A stretch of 64,000 nucleotides of DNA from Streptomyces sp. BHT-5-2 (GTDB lineage: Bacteria; Actinomycetota; Actinomycetes; Streptomycetales; Streptomycetaceae), in assembly GCF_019774615.1 (NCBI RefSeq), contig NZ_CP081497.1, positions 930,001-994,000 on the forward strand, given 5' to 3'. The stretch's first letter is position 1; every line of letters starts with the position of its first letter. The position numbers and the translations under genes are program-made. The notes beneath the pieces are model-generated. The model searched no databases and was not told the origin of the DNA. It saw only the letters and a list, made by a program, of their open reading frames with translations. Of the stretch, positions 1 through 8,118 are shown piece by piece.

Positions 1-106
1 CCGCGGTGAGGTGGACGTGCTCGCCGTCGAGAACCTCGGCGACGACGCGGCGCTGGGCGGTCATCCGCCAGCCACGTCCGCGAAGCCGTTCCAGCAGGTC
101 ACTCAT
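1..106 (-). CDS. Fur-family regulator (CatR/FurA type), N-terminal part only
   Basis: Reading leftwards from an ATG at 106 gives 35 residues beginning MSDLLERLRGRGWRMTAQRR; the frame stays open and runs off the window edge, so only the start of the winged-helix DNA-binding domain is visible. The (R)G(W)RMTAQR stretch followed by VVAEVL is the helix that opens Fur-family proteins. In actinomycetes, peroxide-sensing Fur homologues (FurA, CatR) sit beside catalase or catalase-peroxidase genes and repress them until oxidised. Here the gene is divergent from katG, with a 409-base shared upstream region, which fits that role. Metal and peroxide ligands lie outside the window, so the exact subfamily cannot be shown. 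Confidence 0.85.
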   Translation of the reverse strand, partial: MSDLLERLRGRGWRMTAQRRVVAEVLDGEHVHLTA

Positions 107-167
107 GGTCACCAGCCTAACCGTGCGTCGTCCGGCGAATGAATTCGGTACGGATCTGGTCGCCTTA

Positions 168-195
168 TTGACTTGGATCCGGTCCATCGTAGGAT
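168..195 (+). promoter_or_regulatory. Candidate sigma-70-like promoter for katG in the divergent Fur/katG region
   Basis: TTGACT (168-173) and TAGGAT (190-195) are separated by 16 bases and face katG, leaving a leader of roughly 310 bases. The surrounding stretch (about 140-200) is the most AT-rich part of the 107-515 intergenic region and includes the palindromic GAATTC at 141-146, a plausible place for a Fur-type operator. The rest of 107-515 holds no gene I can support. The motif is seen; its use is inferred. Confidence 0.4.
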
Positions 196-515
196 CGGTT
201 CTGGCGATAGCCAAGGGACGAGACAATCGCAGGGACAGTACGTGACGGTTCACCAGATGGGTCCGCTCACCTCCGAACCTCGCTGCTCCGGTCGCGGACA
301 CCCGCAGCGGCGAGCAGACGAGCGCCGGCGTCCCGAGGCGCGCCGCCCGTACGCTCGGCACCGGCGCCCCGGCCGTGATCAGCTGGGCGTCGAGGCGACC
401 GCCCCCGGGGCACGCACCGGCCGTCTCCTGCCGCACTTTGCGTACGGCCCGCGCCCGACTGCTCCACCATCGCGACTTCTGAGCACCGTGATCCGCCCCA
501 TCCGGAGGGATTCCC

Positions 516-2735
516 ATGTCTGAGTCCGAGATCCATGACGCAAAGGCCGCAGAGGCGACGGACGCCGCCGGTGGCTGCCCGGTCGCGCACGGGCGCGCCG
601 CGCACCCGACCCAGGGCGGCGGAAACCGGCAGTGGTGGCCGGAGCGGCTCAACCTCAAGATCCTCGCCAAGAACCCCGCCGTGGCGAACCCCCTCGGTGA
701 GGAGTTCGACTACGCCGCGGCGTTCCGGAGCCTGGACCTCCCAGCCGTCAAGCGGGACATCGCCGAGGTGCTGACCACCTCGCAGGACTGGTGGCCCGCC
801 GACTTCGGCAACTACGGCCCGCTCATGATCCGCATGGCCTGGCACAGCGCCGGCACCTACCGCGTCAGCGACGGCCGCGGCGGCGCCGGCTCCGGCCAGC
901 AGCGCTTCGCCCCCCTCAACAGCTGGCCGGACAACGTCAGCCTCGACAAGGCCCGCCGACTGCTCTGGCCGGTCAAGAAGAAGTACGGCAAGAGCATCTC
1001 CTGGGCCGACCTGCTGATCCTCACCGGCAACGTCGCCCTGGAGACGATGGGCTTCGAGACCTTCGGCTTCGCCGGCGGCCGGGAGGACTCCTGGGAGGCG
1101 GAGGAGGACGTCTTCTGGGGCCCCGAGACCGAGTGGCTCGGCGACGCCCGCTACACCGGCGACCGCGAGCTGGAGAACCCGCTCGGCGCCGTCCAGATGG
1201 GCCTCATCTACGTCAACCCCGAGGGCCCCAACGGCAATCCCGACCCGCTCGCCGCGGCCCGCGACATCCGGGAGACGTTCCGCCGGATGGCGATGAACGA
1301 CGAGGAGACCGTCGCCCTGATCGCCGGCGGCCACACCTTCGGCAAGACCCACGGCGCGGGCCCGGCGGACAACGTCGGCCCGGACCCCGAGGCCGCCCCC
1401 ATGGAGCAGATGGGCCTCGGCTGGAAGAGCACCTTCGGCACCGGCGCCGGCGCGCACGCGATCACCAGCGGCCTGGAGGTCACCTGGACCACCACGCCCA
1501 CCCAGTGGGGCAACGGCTTCTTCAAGCACCTCTTCGAGTACGAGTACGAGCTCACCAAGAGCCCGGCCGGCGCCCACCAGTGGGTGGCCAAGGACGCCCC
1601 GGAGATCATCCCGGACGCGCACGACCCGTCGAAGAAGCGCCGCCCGACGATGCTCACCACCGACCTCTCGCTGCGCTTCGACCCGATCTACGAGCCGATC
1701 TCGCGGCGCTTCTACGAGAACCCCGCGGAGTTCGCGGACACCTTCGCCCGCGCCTGGTACAAGCTGACGCACCGCGACATGGGCCCGGTCGCCCGCTACC
1801 TCGGCCCGGAGGTCCCCTCCGAGGTGCTGCTGTGGCAGGACCCGCTGCCGGCCCGCGAGGGCGCGCTGATCGACGCCGCGGACATCGCCACCCTCAAGGA
1901 GCAGGTCCTCGGCTCCGGCCTCACGGTCTCCCAGCTGGTCTCGACCGCCTGGGCCTCGGCCTCCTCGTTCCGCGGCTCCGACAAGCGCGGCGGTGCCAAC
2001 GGCGCCCGCATCCGCCTGGAGCCGCAGCGCAACTGGGAGGTCAACAGCCCCGACGAGCTGGCGCAGGTGCTGCGCACCCTCGAAGGCATCCAGCAGTCCT
2101 TCAACGCCGCCGGCGGCAAGCAGGTCTCGCTGGCCGACCTGATCGTGCTCGCGGGCGGCGCGGCCGTCGAGAAGGCGGCCGAGGACGGCGGCTTCGCCAT
2201 CGAGGTGCCGTTCACCCCGGGCCGTGTGGACGCCGCGCAGGACCAGACGGACGTCGAGTCGTTCGACAACCTGGAGCCGGCCGCCGACGGCTTCCGCAAC
2301 TACGTCGGCAAGGGCAACCGCCTGCCCGCCGAGTACCTGCTGCTCGACAAGGCGAACCTGCTGACGCTGAGCGCCCCCGAGATGACCGTGCTCGTCGGTG
2401 GTCTGCGCGTCCTGGGCGCCAACCACGGCCAGTCCAGGCACGGCGTCCTCACCGACAGGCCGGGCACGCTGACCAACGACTTCTTCGTCAACCTGCTCGA
2501 CATGGACACGGCGTGGAAGTCCACCTCCTCGGCGCAGGACGAGTTCGAGGGCCGCGACTCCGGCGGCGCGGTCAGGTGGACCGGCACCCGTGCGGACCTG
2601 GTCTTCGGCTCGAACGCCGAGCTGCGGGCGGTCGCCGAGGTCTACGCCAGCGACGACGCGAAGGAGAAGTTCGTGAAGGACTTCGTCGCGGCGTGGGACA
2701 AGGTGATGAACCTCGACCGGTTCGACCTCGCGTGA
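516..2735 (+). CDS. katG: Catalase-peroxidase KatG
   Basis: A 739-residue haem enzyme that breaks down hydrogen peroxide by catalase and broad peroxidase activity. ATG at 516 follows GGAGGGA at 504-510. The N-terminal half carries the distal site RMAWHSAGTYR (Trp109, His110) and the proximal haem ligand in AGGHTFGKTHGA (His273). The Trp109-Tyr232-Met258 set that forms the family's crosslinked cofactor is present (Tyr in LIYVNPEGPNG, Met in RRMAMNDEE). The C-terminal half is the usual degenerate, haem-free copy. Length is normal for bacterial KatG and no defects are seen. The divergent Fur-type gene at the window start is its likely repressor. A hairpin at 2770-2797 probably ends the transcript. 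Confidence 0.98.
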   Translation: MSESEIHDAKAAEATDAAGGCPVAHGRAAHPTQGGGNRQWWPERLNLKILAKNPAVANPLGEEFDYAAAFRSLDLPAVKRDIAEVLTTSQDWWPADFGNYGPLMIRMAWHSAGTYRVSDGRGGAGSGQQRFAPLNSWPDNVSLDKARRLLWPVKKKYGKSISWADLLILTGNVALETMGFETFGFAGGREDSWEAEEDVFWGPETEWLGDARYTGDRELENPLGAVQMGLIYVNPEGPNGNPDPLAAARDIRETFRRMAMNDEETVALIAGGHTFGKTHGAGPADNVGPDPEAAPMEQMGLGWKSTFGTGAGAHAITSGLEVTWTTTPTQWGNGFFKHLFEYEYELTKSPAGAHQWVAKDAPEIIPDAHDPSKKRRPTMLTTDLSLRFDPIYEPISRRFYENPAEFADTFARAWYKLTHRDMGPVARYLGPEVPSEVLLWQDPLPAREGALIDAADIATLKEQVLGSGLTVSQLVSTAWASASSFRGSDKRGGANGARIRLEPQRNWEVNSPDELAQVLRTLEGIQQSFNAAGGKQVSLADLIVLAGGAAVEKAAEDGGFAIEVPFTPGRVDAAQDQTDVESFDNLEPAADGFRNYVGKGNRLPAEYLLLDKANLLTLSAPEMTVLVGGLRVLGANHGQSRHGVLTDRPGTLTNDFFVNLLDMDTAWKSTSSAQDEFEGRDSGGAVRWTGTRADLVFGSNAELRAVAEVYASDDAKEKFVKDFVAAWDKVMNLDRFDLA

Positions 2736-2769
2736 TCACCTGACCCCCGGGTAGCTCCTCCGGTGACGT

Positions 2770-2797
2770 CCGGGCCGGCCCCCACGGGCCGACCCGG
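2770..2797 (+). terminator. Hairpin terminator after katG
   Basis: Twelve-base arms (2770-2781 and 2786-2797) with one mismatch and a 4-base loop lie 35 bases beyond the katG stop, between katG and the convergent cupin remnant. GC-rich hairpins without a U-tract are usual in Streptomyces. Confidence 0.55.
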
Positions 2798-2826
2798 GCG
2801 TCCGCCGTTCTCCCGCCTTTCCGTCC

Positions 2827-3190
2827 TCAGCGGAAGTCCGTTGCCGGCTCGGTGGCGTAACGGCTCATCGTCCGGAGGTGTGCCTGCGGGCTCGGTGCCC
2901 GGCCGCCGGCCGGCATGTCCTGGAGGTCCCGGAAGTACTGCACATACAGGTCCGGCGTGAACATGCTGAGCATGACGGCCGGTTGGTCGGTCACGTTGGC
3001 GAAGGTGTGCGAGGACGGACTCGGCGACTCCCAGGCGGTGTCCGGTGTTGCCGCCGTCTTCCACAACGCGCATCCGCGTGGCGCCCAGGACGAGCCGCTC
3101 GCCGTCCTCCGGCCGCACCACCGATACGGCGGGGGCGGCGATCGGCCCACCGGCCTCCTGCGCATGGGGCTTGTCCGATTCGACAGTCAC
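2827..3190 (-). pseudogene. Cupin-domain protein, broken by an internal deletion
   Basis: Starting at a GTG (3188-3190) the frame reads VTVESDKPHAQEA, continues to RPEDGERLVLGATRMRVVED and NTGHRLGVAESVLA, then becomes nonsense. In the next frame a fitting C-terminal half appears: HTFANVTDQPAVMLSMFTPD, then LYVQYFRDL, ending at 2827. These are the two flanks of a small-molecule-binding cupin; the middle part with the metal-binding histidines is missing, and the missing length is not a multiple of three. The gene is divergent from the LysR gene at 3343, the usual arrangement of such cupins with their regulator. In-frame codons continue upstream through the 12-bp repeats to an ATG at 3262, but I regard that as accidental. 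Confidence 0.75.
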
Positions 3191-3274
3191 GTCTTGACTC
3201 ACGTCTTGAGCGATGTCCTGAGCAACGTCCCGAGCGATGTCCTGAACCATGTCTTGAGTCATGTCTTGATTCCA
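3191..3274. repeat. Seven tandem copies of an imperfect 12-bp repeat
   Basis: On the + strand, seven consecutive 12-base units begin at 3191, 3203, 3215, 3227, 3239, 3251 and 3263. Each starts GTCTTG, GTCCTG or GTCCCG, mostly followed by AG and a variable end. The array fills most of the gap between the cupin remnant and the LysR gene. It could be a regulator-binding array, since the period is close to one helical turn plus 1.5 bases, or a simple slippage product. Confidence 0.9.
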
Positions 3275-3342
3275 CGGCCAGGCCGTGCTGACTGTCCAAG
3301 ACCTGTTCTGCGGCCTCGATACCGAACGGGTATCGTTGCACC

Positions 3343-4194
3343 GTGGAGCTACGCACCCTGCGCTACTTCGTGGCGGTGGCCGAGGAACTCCATTTCGGCC
3401 GCGCCGCCGTTCGGCTGCACATGAGCCAGCCGCCGCTGAGCCGGGCGATCAAGCAACTGGAGACCGAGGTCGGCGCCGCGCTCTTCGACCGGTCCCCGGC
3501 CGGTGTCAGGCTCACCCCGGTGGGAGCGGTACTGCTCGACGAGGCGCGCGCTCTGCTCGCCCGGGCGGACCGGGTACGCGACCGCGTGGCCGCCGCGGCC
3601 GGCGCCGCGGCCCTCACCATCGGCATCCTGGGCGACAGCACCGACCCGCGCGCCGTGCGACTGGCCGGTGTCTACCGCCGACGGCACCCGCGCATGGAGA
3701 TCCACATCCGCGAGACCGACCTGACCGATCCCACCTGCGGGCTGCGTGCGGGGCTGGTCGATGTCGCCCTGACCCGCAGGCCGTTCGACGGGACCGGCCT
3801 GACCGTGCACGAGCTGCGTGCCGACCCGGTGGGTGCGCTGCTGCGCACCGACGACCCGCTGGCCCGCCGTGACAGCCTGAAGCTGGCCGATCTCGCCGAC
3901 CGCCGCTGGTTCCGCTTCCCGGACGGCACCGACCCCCTCTGGCAGTCGTACTGGAACGGCGGTGAGGCCCGCGAGGGCCCGGTGGTGCGCGCCGTCCAGG
4001 AATGCCGACAGGCCGTCCTCTGGAACGGAACGGTGGGGATGACGCTCCTGGGCCACGAGCCGACCGCGGGACTCACCGTGGTGCCGGTGCTCGACATGCC
4101 GCCCAGCCGCCTGGTGGTGGCCTGGAACGAGGGCGACACGAACCCGCTGCTCCGCTCCTTCGTCCAGATCGCACTCCGCGCCTACCGCGGCTGA
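3343..4194 (+). CDS. LysR-family transcriptional regulator
   Basis: A 283-residue protein from GTG 3343. Residues 1-60 form the standard LysR winged helix (ELRTLRYFVAVAEELHFGRA, then SQPPLSRAIKQLE). The remainder is the periplasmic-binding-protein-like effector domain (ILGDSTDPRAV onward), with conserved LLRTDDPLA near the middle. Length is normal. It is divergent from the broken cupin gene, its most likely former target, and the 12-bp repeat array between them may contain its binding sites. The effector is unknown. With the target broken, the gene may be autoregulatory or control another locus. Confidence 0.93.
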   Translation: MELRTLRYFVAVAEELHFGRAAVRLHMSQPPLSRAIKQLETEVGAALFDRSPAGVRLTPVGAVLLDEARALLARADRVRDRVAAAAGAAALTIGILGDSTDPRAVRLAGVYRRRHPRMEIHIRETDLTDPTCGLRAGLVDVALTRRPFDGTGLTVHELRADPVGALLRTDDPLARRDSLKLADLADRRWFRFPDGTDPLWQSYWNGGEAREGPVVRAVQECRQAVLWNGTVGMTLLGHEPTAGLTVVPVLDMPPSRLVVAWNEGDTNPLLRSFVQIALRAYRG

Positions 4195-4329
4195 CGCCGA
4201 CGACTTCCATGTCCTCGGGGTGCCTCGGCGCTCGTCAACACGGCCTGGAAGCCGTCGAGTTCGGTCCGTACCGAGTGTGGCAAGCATGTGCCGTGGATCA
4301 CCTCCGGGTCATGTCACGTCTGGGCGGTC

Positions 4330-4570
4330 AGCCTGCATCTGGTGGTCGTCAGCAGCGAGTCGTCGATGGCCATGCTGGTGGTGCTGGAGACCCTCAGCCA
4401 AGGTCCGCCAGGCACTGCGCCCGGTCGTGGGCGCGGACACGGTGGCTGCCTGGTTCGCGGCCGTCGGTACCGTCACCTACCAGGGCATCGAGCCCGCCGA
4501 CATGAAGACCGAACTCGTCCGGCTCAACGGCGGGGCCGGGCATCGTCTTCAGCGGGCCGGGACGCGGTAA
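4330..4570 (+). pseudogene. SigJ-like ECF sigma factor remnant with internal deletion
   Basis: In one frame (about 4342-4401) the peptide LVVVSSESSMAMLVVLETLS matches the segment before sigma region 4 in SigJ/ECF41-type factors, where SMAMLVVLETLSPLERAVF is usual. At about 4400 the reading jumps to another frame with VRQALRPVVGADTVAAWFAA, then YQGIEPADM and ELVRLNGG. That is typical of the SnoaL-like C-terminal domain of the same family. Region 4 and the start of the SnoaL domain are therefore missing at one junction, and the N-terminal sigma region 2 is not recognisable upstream (4195-4330). The end is also frameshifted near NGG. The assignment rests on recalled family sequence. Confidence 0.6.
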
Positions 4571-4693
4571 CCGACCTCACCAGGTGTCAAGGATGCGTGA
4601 ATTCGGTGCCCCATCCACGTGATCCGCGGTGATCGTTTGTCTACGCTCGCCGAGCGGAAACGATCACACACGGCTTCAGCAGGGGGAACCGCG

Positions 4694-5017
4694 ATGGCGG
4701 CGCATACGTACCATTCTCATTCGTTTCGGCCCGGGCCAGTCACGGCTCTGGCCGAGAACTTCACCACCTCGGCCGACCAACTCGCCTGTTCGGCAGGGTA
4801 CTTCGCCACGCGTGCGTACCGCGTGGACGATGCCTGGGGGGCGATACCCGAGTCGGCCGAGGTTCTGTCCCAGTACCGGGAGGTGACCCAGCGGACCACG
4901 GTGGTTCTCGAAGGAGTGGTTGCCGGCCTGCGGCACTACGCCGTCGGCCTGCACCACGCGGTCGCCTCCTACGAAGCGGCCGAGACCGCGCGGGCCCAGC
5001 AGTTCGGGGGGAAGTGA
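4694..5017 (+). CDS. Small EspC/WXG100-like protein (ESX-type secretion substrate)
   Basis: 107 residues from ATG 4694, preceded by AGGGGGAA. The sequence is helical and alanine-rich, with two predicted helices around a turn at VDDAWGAIPES, the place of the W-x-G-type turn in the WXG100/EspC superfamily. There is no signal peptide or membrane segment. It lies one base before the WXG100 gene at 5019 and is surely cotranscribed with it. Such pairs usually form helical heterodimers exported by type VII secretion (ESX). No EccC ATPase or other ESX machinery gene lies in this window. The fold is inferred from length and pattern. Confidence 0.7.
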   Translation: MAAHTYHSHSFRPGPVTALAENFTTSADQLACSAGYFATRAYRVDDAWGAIPESAEVLSQYREVTQRTTVVLEGVVAGLRHYAVGLHHAVASYEAAETARAQQFGGK

Positions 5018-5018
5018 C

Positions 5019-5462
5019 ATGACCGATCAGCAGCAGGACCTGGAGCACCCGTCGCAGGCAGGGGAGATCTGCGATCTTTTGAGTCCCGACGGGGACCGGT
5101 CGTCCCGCCTGCGGGCGTGTGCCGAGGTCTGGCGGGACACGGCCCGCAGTCTGGAGGGCACCATCGAAGCGCAGGGCAGGGAGGTCGCCCGGCTCGGGGA
5201 CAACTGGCGGGGCCCTGCCGCGGATGCCTTCCACGCGCACTGGAACCACACCAGGCGCCAGGTGACGGAGGCGTTGCCGCAGTTCGAAGCCGTGGCCGAG
5301 CAGTTAGAGGCCGCCGCCGACGCGGTCGCGGCGCATGCGGCGGCCGCGGACGTCGCGGAGGCGGCGGACGGGGCCGCCCGACTCGGGCAGCTCCTGATCC
5401 GGGTCGCCGCGGCGCTGGAGACGGCGAGGGAGGCGATGTCGAAGAGCGAGCTGCCGGCCTGA
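5019..5462 (+). CDS. WXG100-family protein
   Basis: 147 residues from ATG 5019, one base after the upstream stop. The central turn has the family signature LGDNWRGPAADAFHAHW (W-x-G followed by A-x-x-F), flanked by long amphipathic helices. The C-terminal half is an alanine-rich coiled coil (EQLEAAADAVAAHAAA and on), longer than the roughly 100-residue classical form. There is no toxin domain, so it is more likely a secreted partner or structural protein than a polymorphic toxin. With the preceding gene it forms a two-gene ESX substrate operon without neighbouring secretion genes. Confidence 0.85.
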   Translation: MTDQQQDLEHPSQAGEICDLLSPDGDRSSRLRACAEVWRDTARSLEGTIEAQGREVARLGDNWRGPAADAFHAHWNHTRRQVTEALPQFEAVAEQLEAAADAVAAHAAAADVAEAADGAARLGQLLIRVAAALETAREAMSKSELPA

Positions 5463-5501
5463 CCGGACGGGAGAGGGCGGGGTCGATCGGTGCGGGGCCG
5501 C

Positions 5502-6956
5502 TCAGCGCGTGGGCGCGGGTGACTGGCGCCGTTCGTAGACGCTTATCCGGCGGCCTCGTTGGACGCTGTCCGAGCGGCGGACGAAGTACGCGTCCAGGAC
5601 GTGTTGCTTGGTGCGGTCGCGCACGGACCCGGCACGTCGGGGCCCCGGGTCCGTGACGAGCACGATGCGCTGTGCGGCGAGCATCGCCCGCTCTATGTCG
5701 CGCGGCTCGGCCTCTATGCCCTTCAACGTGCCGGACTCCACCGCCCCCTGGGCCAGGGCCAGGTCCCGTAGGCCGGCGAACTGACGGGGCGAGACGAGGG
5801 CGGTGTCGCGGCGGGCGGCGGGTATGTAGACGACACCGTCGGCGGCCTGGCGGACACGGCCGACCGTGGTTGCCGCCGTCAGGACGTCGTCGACGCGGCT
5901 CTCCACCGTCCGCAGGCGGAGCTCGATCGGGAGCAGTGCCAGGAGGGCCAGCGCCACGGCGGCGGGGAGCAGTACGTGTATGCGGACTCTGAGCCGCGTG
6001 GTGAGGGCGACCAGGAGGGCGCCGATGAGGAGGGCGAGCCCCGCGTAGGCGAACAGCACGTAGCGGGTGATGTAGAGCGGCTTGACGACGGAGATCAACG
6101 CCAGGGACACCTGGGGGACCGCGCAAAGGGGGAGCGCAACGGCGGCGAGGTTGATACGGGGGAGCGCGGCCGGGTCATGGGTGGTGTCTGTCCGGCGGGC
6201 CTGCGGCAGGCGTGAGCAGAGGGCCGCGAGCGCGATGGTGAGCAGCACCCCGAGCGCCGTCGACCAGCCGAGGGGTTTGATCCAGGAGACCAGGGATGCC
6301 TGGCTGCGGCTGGTCAGGATGATCGGCAGGGTGCCGACAACGGCGCCGCAGGCGGCCAGTCCCCACCCGGCACACCGTGCACGGCCCGGGCGCACCCAGG
6401 CCACCGTGACGCCGTGGGCGACCAGCGCGAACAGTGAGAACCAGTTGAGCCAGGCGGCGATCAGCACCGCTCCCGCGTAGCAGACCCAACGCCATCCGCC
6501 CGGCAGGAGCAGGGCCTCGGTGAGGAGCCAGGTCGCGAGGGTCACGAAGGCGAGGACGAGGGCGTAGGAGCGCCCTTCCTGGGCGTGCTCCTGGACGGCC
6601 GGGACGATCGCCAGGGCCAGTCCGGCCGCGATCCCGACCGGGCGGCCGGCGAGCCGGGCGCCCACGAGGGCCGTCAGTCCGCACGCGGTGGCCGTGGCGA
6701 GCACCGAAGGCAGTCGCAGGGTGATCAGGCTGTCGCCGAAGAGGGCGAACGCCTCGTGCATCACCGCGTAGTACAGGCCGTGGACGACGTCGGCCCGGCC
6801 GACCATGTGCCATATCTCGGCCAGGGAACGGTGCGCCGCCTGCCAGGTCGCCGCCTCGTCCCGCCACATGCTGTGCTGACGGGTGAGGCCCCACAGCCCC
6901 AGGGAGAGGGCAAGGAGAGCCGGCCAGACGAAGATGGATAGGCGACCGTGTCGCAC
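5502..6956 (-). CDS. GT39-type membrane glycosyltransferase (mannosyltransferase-like)
   Basis: 484 residues from GTG 6956, preceded by GGGGGGAA. The first membrane segment is followed by the acidic motif MWRDEAATW, the place of the catalytic Asp in the GT-C/GT39 superfamily, which transfers sugars from polyprenyl-phosphate donors outside the membrane. About ten further hydrophobic segments follow, and then a soluble C-terminal domain of about 130 residues. The closest common annotation is a family 39 glycosyltransferase of unknown acceptor. It is convergent with the WXG100 gene and stands alone. Another GT39 protein is encoded at 57733-59646, with little obvious similarity outside the N-terminal motif. 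Confidence 0.85.
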   Translation of the reverse strand: MRHGRLSIFVWPALLALSLGLWGLTRQHSMWRDEAATWQAAHRSLAEIWHMVGRADVVHGLYYAVMHEAFALFGDSLITLRLPSVLATATACGLTALVGARLAGRPVGIAAGLALAIVPAVQEHAQEGRSYALVLAFVTLATWLLTEALLLPGGWRWVCYAGAVLIAAWLNWFSLFALVAHGVTVAWVRPGRARCAGWGLAACGAVVGTLPIILTSRSQASLVSWIKPLGWSTALGVLLTIALAALCSRLPQARRTDTTHDPAALPRINLAAVALPLCAVPQVSLALISVVKPLYITRYVLFAYAGLALLIGALLVALTTRLRVRIHVLLPAAVALALLALLPIELRLRTVESRVDDVLTAATTVGRVRQAADGVVYIPAARRDTALVSPRQFAGLRDLALAQGAVESGTLKGIEAEPRDIERAMLAAQRIVLVTDPGPRRAGSVRDRTKQHVLDAYFVRRSDSVQRGRRISVYERRQSPAPTR

Positions 6957-7135
6957 TGTTCCCCCCACAATCACAACGATGTCAGGCGCCGCCGTCTCCT
7001 CGGACGAGCCCCGGGCAACGGCCGGACAGGTCAGTGTTGCCGCCGCCGCATTCCTCCTCGGTCGGTCACCACAGTCGGGCGGTTGGGGAACCTGTTCCCC
7101 AACCTCTCGCCGAACGGGCACAAGAGAGCGGTACC

Positions 7136-7594
7136 TTACCAAAGGGGCAGGTGGGAGGGTTTTCGGGCGGATTCTCCGGTTTGTCCGTCGTAGGACTGGA
7201 GCTCGATCAGAGTGCCTTCCGGGTCCCGGAGATGGGCGGTGCGCAGGGTCGGTCCCCACTCCGGACGGTCCGTGGCCGGGGTGACCGGCACCCCGCCGTG
7301 GGCGAGGCAGAATCCCCACGCCGCATCGACGTCGGGCACCCGCGAGACCGGCATCACGCCGTCCTGGGCCGGCCCGGCGGAGGACGGCAGATCCGAGGTG
7401 CCGACCACGCCGGCCATCGCGGCGCGGTCGAACAGCACCAGGACGCCCTGCTCGGCGAGGTCCCAGTTGGCGTACGGACCGGACTCGTCGCCCTTGCTGC
7501 GGACCGCCCCCAGCAGCTCGGGGAGCACGGCGTCGTAGAAGCGGAAGCATTCCGCGAAGCGGGTGACCAGCAGGCGGGGGCAGAGGACATCCAT
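7136..7594 (-). CDS. VOC-superfamily (glyoxalase/bleomycin-resistance-like) protein
   Basis: 152 residues from ATG 7594. Two beta-alpha-beta-beta-beta halves of the vicinal-oxygen-chelate fold are visible: MDVLCPRLLVTRFAECFRFY at the start, and VSRVPDVDAAWGFC followed by HLRDPEGTLIELQSY at the end. The C-terminal DPEGTLIEL is the standard VOC signature carrying a metal-ligand glutamate. Such proteins may be isomerases, dioxygenases or drug-binding proteins; nothing here decides which. It lies upstream of the GT39 gene, same strand, about 180 bases away. Confidence 0.88.
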   Translation of the reverse strand: MDVLCPRLLVTRFAECFRFYDAVLPELLGAVRSKGDESGPYANWDLAEQGVLVLFDRAAMAGVVGTSDLPSSAGPAQDGVMPVSRVPDVDAAWGFCLAHGGVPVTPATDRPEWGPTLRTAHLRDPEGTLIELQSYDGQTGESARKPSHLPLW

Positions 7595-7746
7595 CTCGGC
7601 CTCCAGGCTGAATGACGGGCAGTCGCCCGTGAGTTGGGGCCAACGTACAGCCGTTCGCCCGTCGGGCCCGTCGGCGGCCGCGCGGGCAGCGCAGGCTGCT
7701 GCGCGGCGGCTCCATTTTCCGGGTCGCGGCCAGGGGCCGCGGCTAG

Positions 7747-7975
7747 CTTGCCGGCATCGCCTGGTTGGCGAAGCCGGCCGCTGCCGGGTTCGCTGCCGGT
7801 CGGCCGGCGGTGATCGTCTCCACCGGGGTCAGCATGTACCTCACCAAGGACGCCACCGCGGCCACCCTGCGGCAGATCGCCGGGCTCGCACCGGGCTCGA
7901 CGCTCGCCATGACCTTCCTGTTGCCGGCCGAACCGCCCGTCCGGTGGGGAGGCCCTGCTGCCGGCCACCGTCTGA
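7747..7975 (+). pseudogene. SAM-dependent methyltransferase (TIGR00027/LCM-like) remnant
   Basis: The + strand reads RPAVIVSTGVSMYLTKDATA, then TLRQIAGLAPGSTLAMTFLL. This is the central strand-and-helix block of the Ppm1/TIGR00027-type methyltransferases. In a shifted frame EALLPATV and a stop (7973-7975) match the family's C-terminal end. The N-terminal half and roughly the last quarter before the end are missing, so the gene has lost its 5' part and an internal block. Because no stop occurs in the first frame, the remnant appears fused to the downstream sensor kinase; that fusion is an artefact. Confidence 0.7.
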
Positions 7976-8118
7976 GCCGGCCGGCCCGGGCGGCATACCC
8001 GGGGCCCGTCGCCAGCCCCTCTCTGCCTGGGGTTCCGTCCGTGCCACTGTCCCTGTTGTCGCGGTGCCTTCTCCGTGTCTCTGTCTTTCGGCAGAGGTGG
8101 GGATCGGCCGCGAGGTTC

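Noticed and set aside
267..2441. Long minus-strand open frame of 724 codons opposite katG
   Set aside because: It is the antisense shadow of a clear catalase-peroxidase gene; its sequence is Val/Gly/Arg/Ala-rich with no family features.
3191..3274. CRISPR-like array
   Set aside because: The 12-bp units are contiguous, without spacers of constant length, and no cas genes are present.
4694..4714. Upstream start for the EspC-like gene at 4619
   Set aside because: The extension has no family similarity, and ATG 4694 has a good ribosome-binding site.
7765..8118. Apparent N-terminal methyltransferase domain fused to the sensor kinase
   Set aside because: The segment is a broken piece of a methyltransferase, with its own C-terminal end and stop visible in another frame at 7973-7975; the fusion is due only to lack of a stop.
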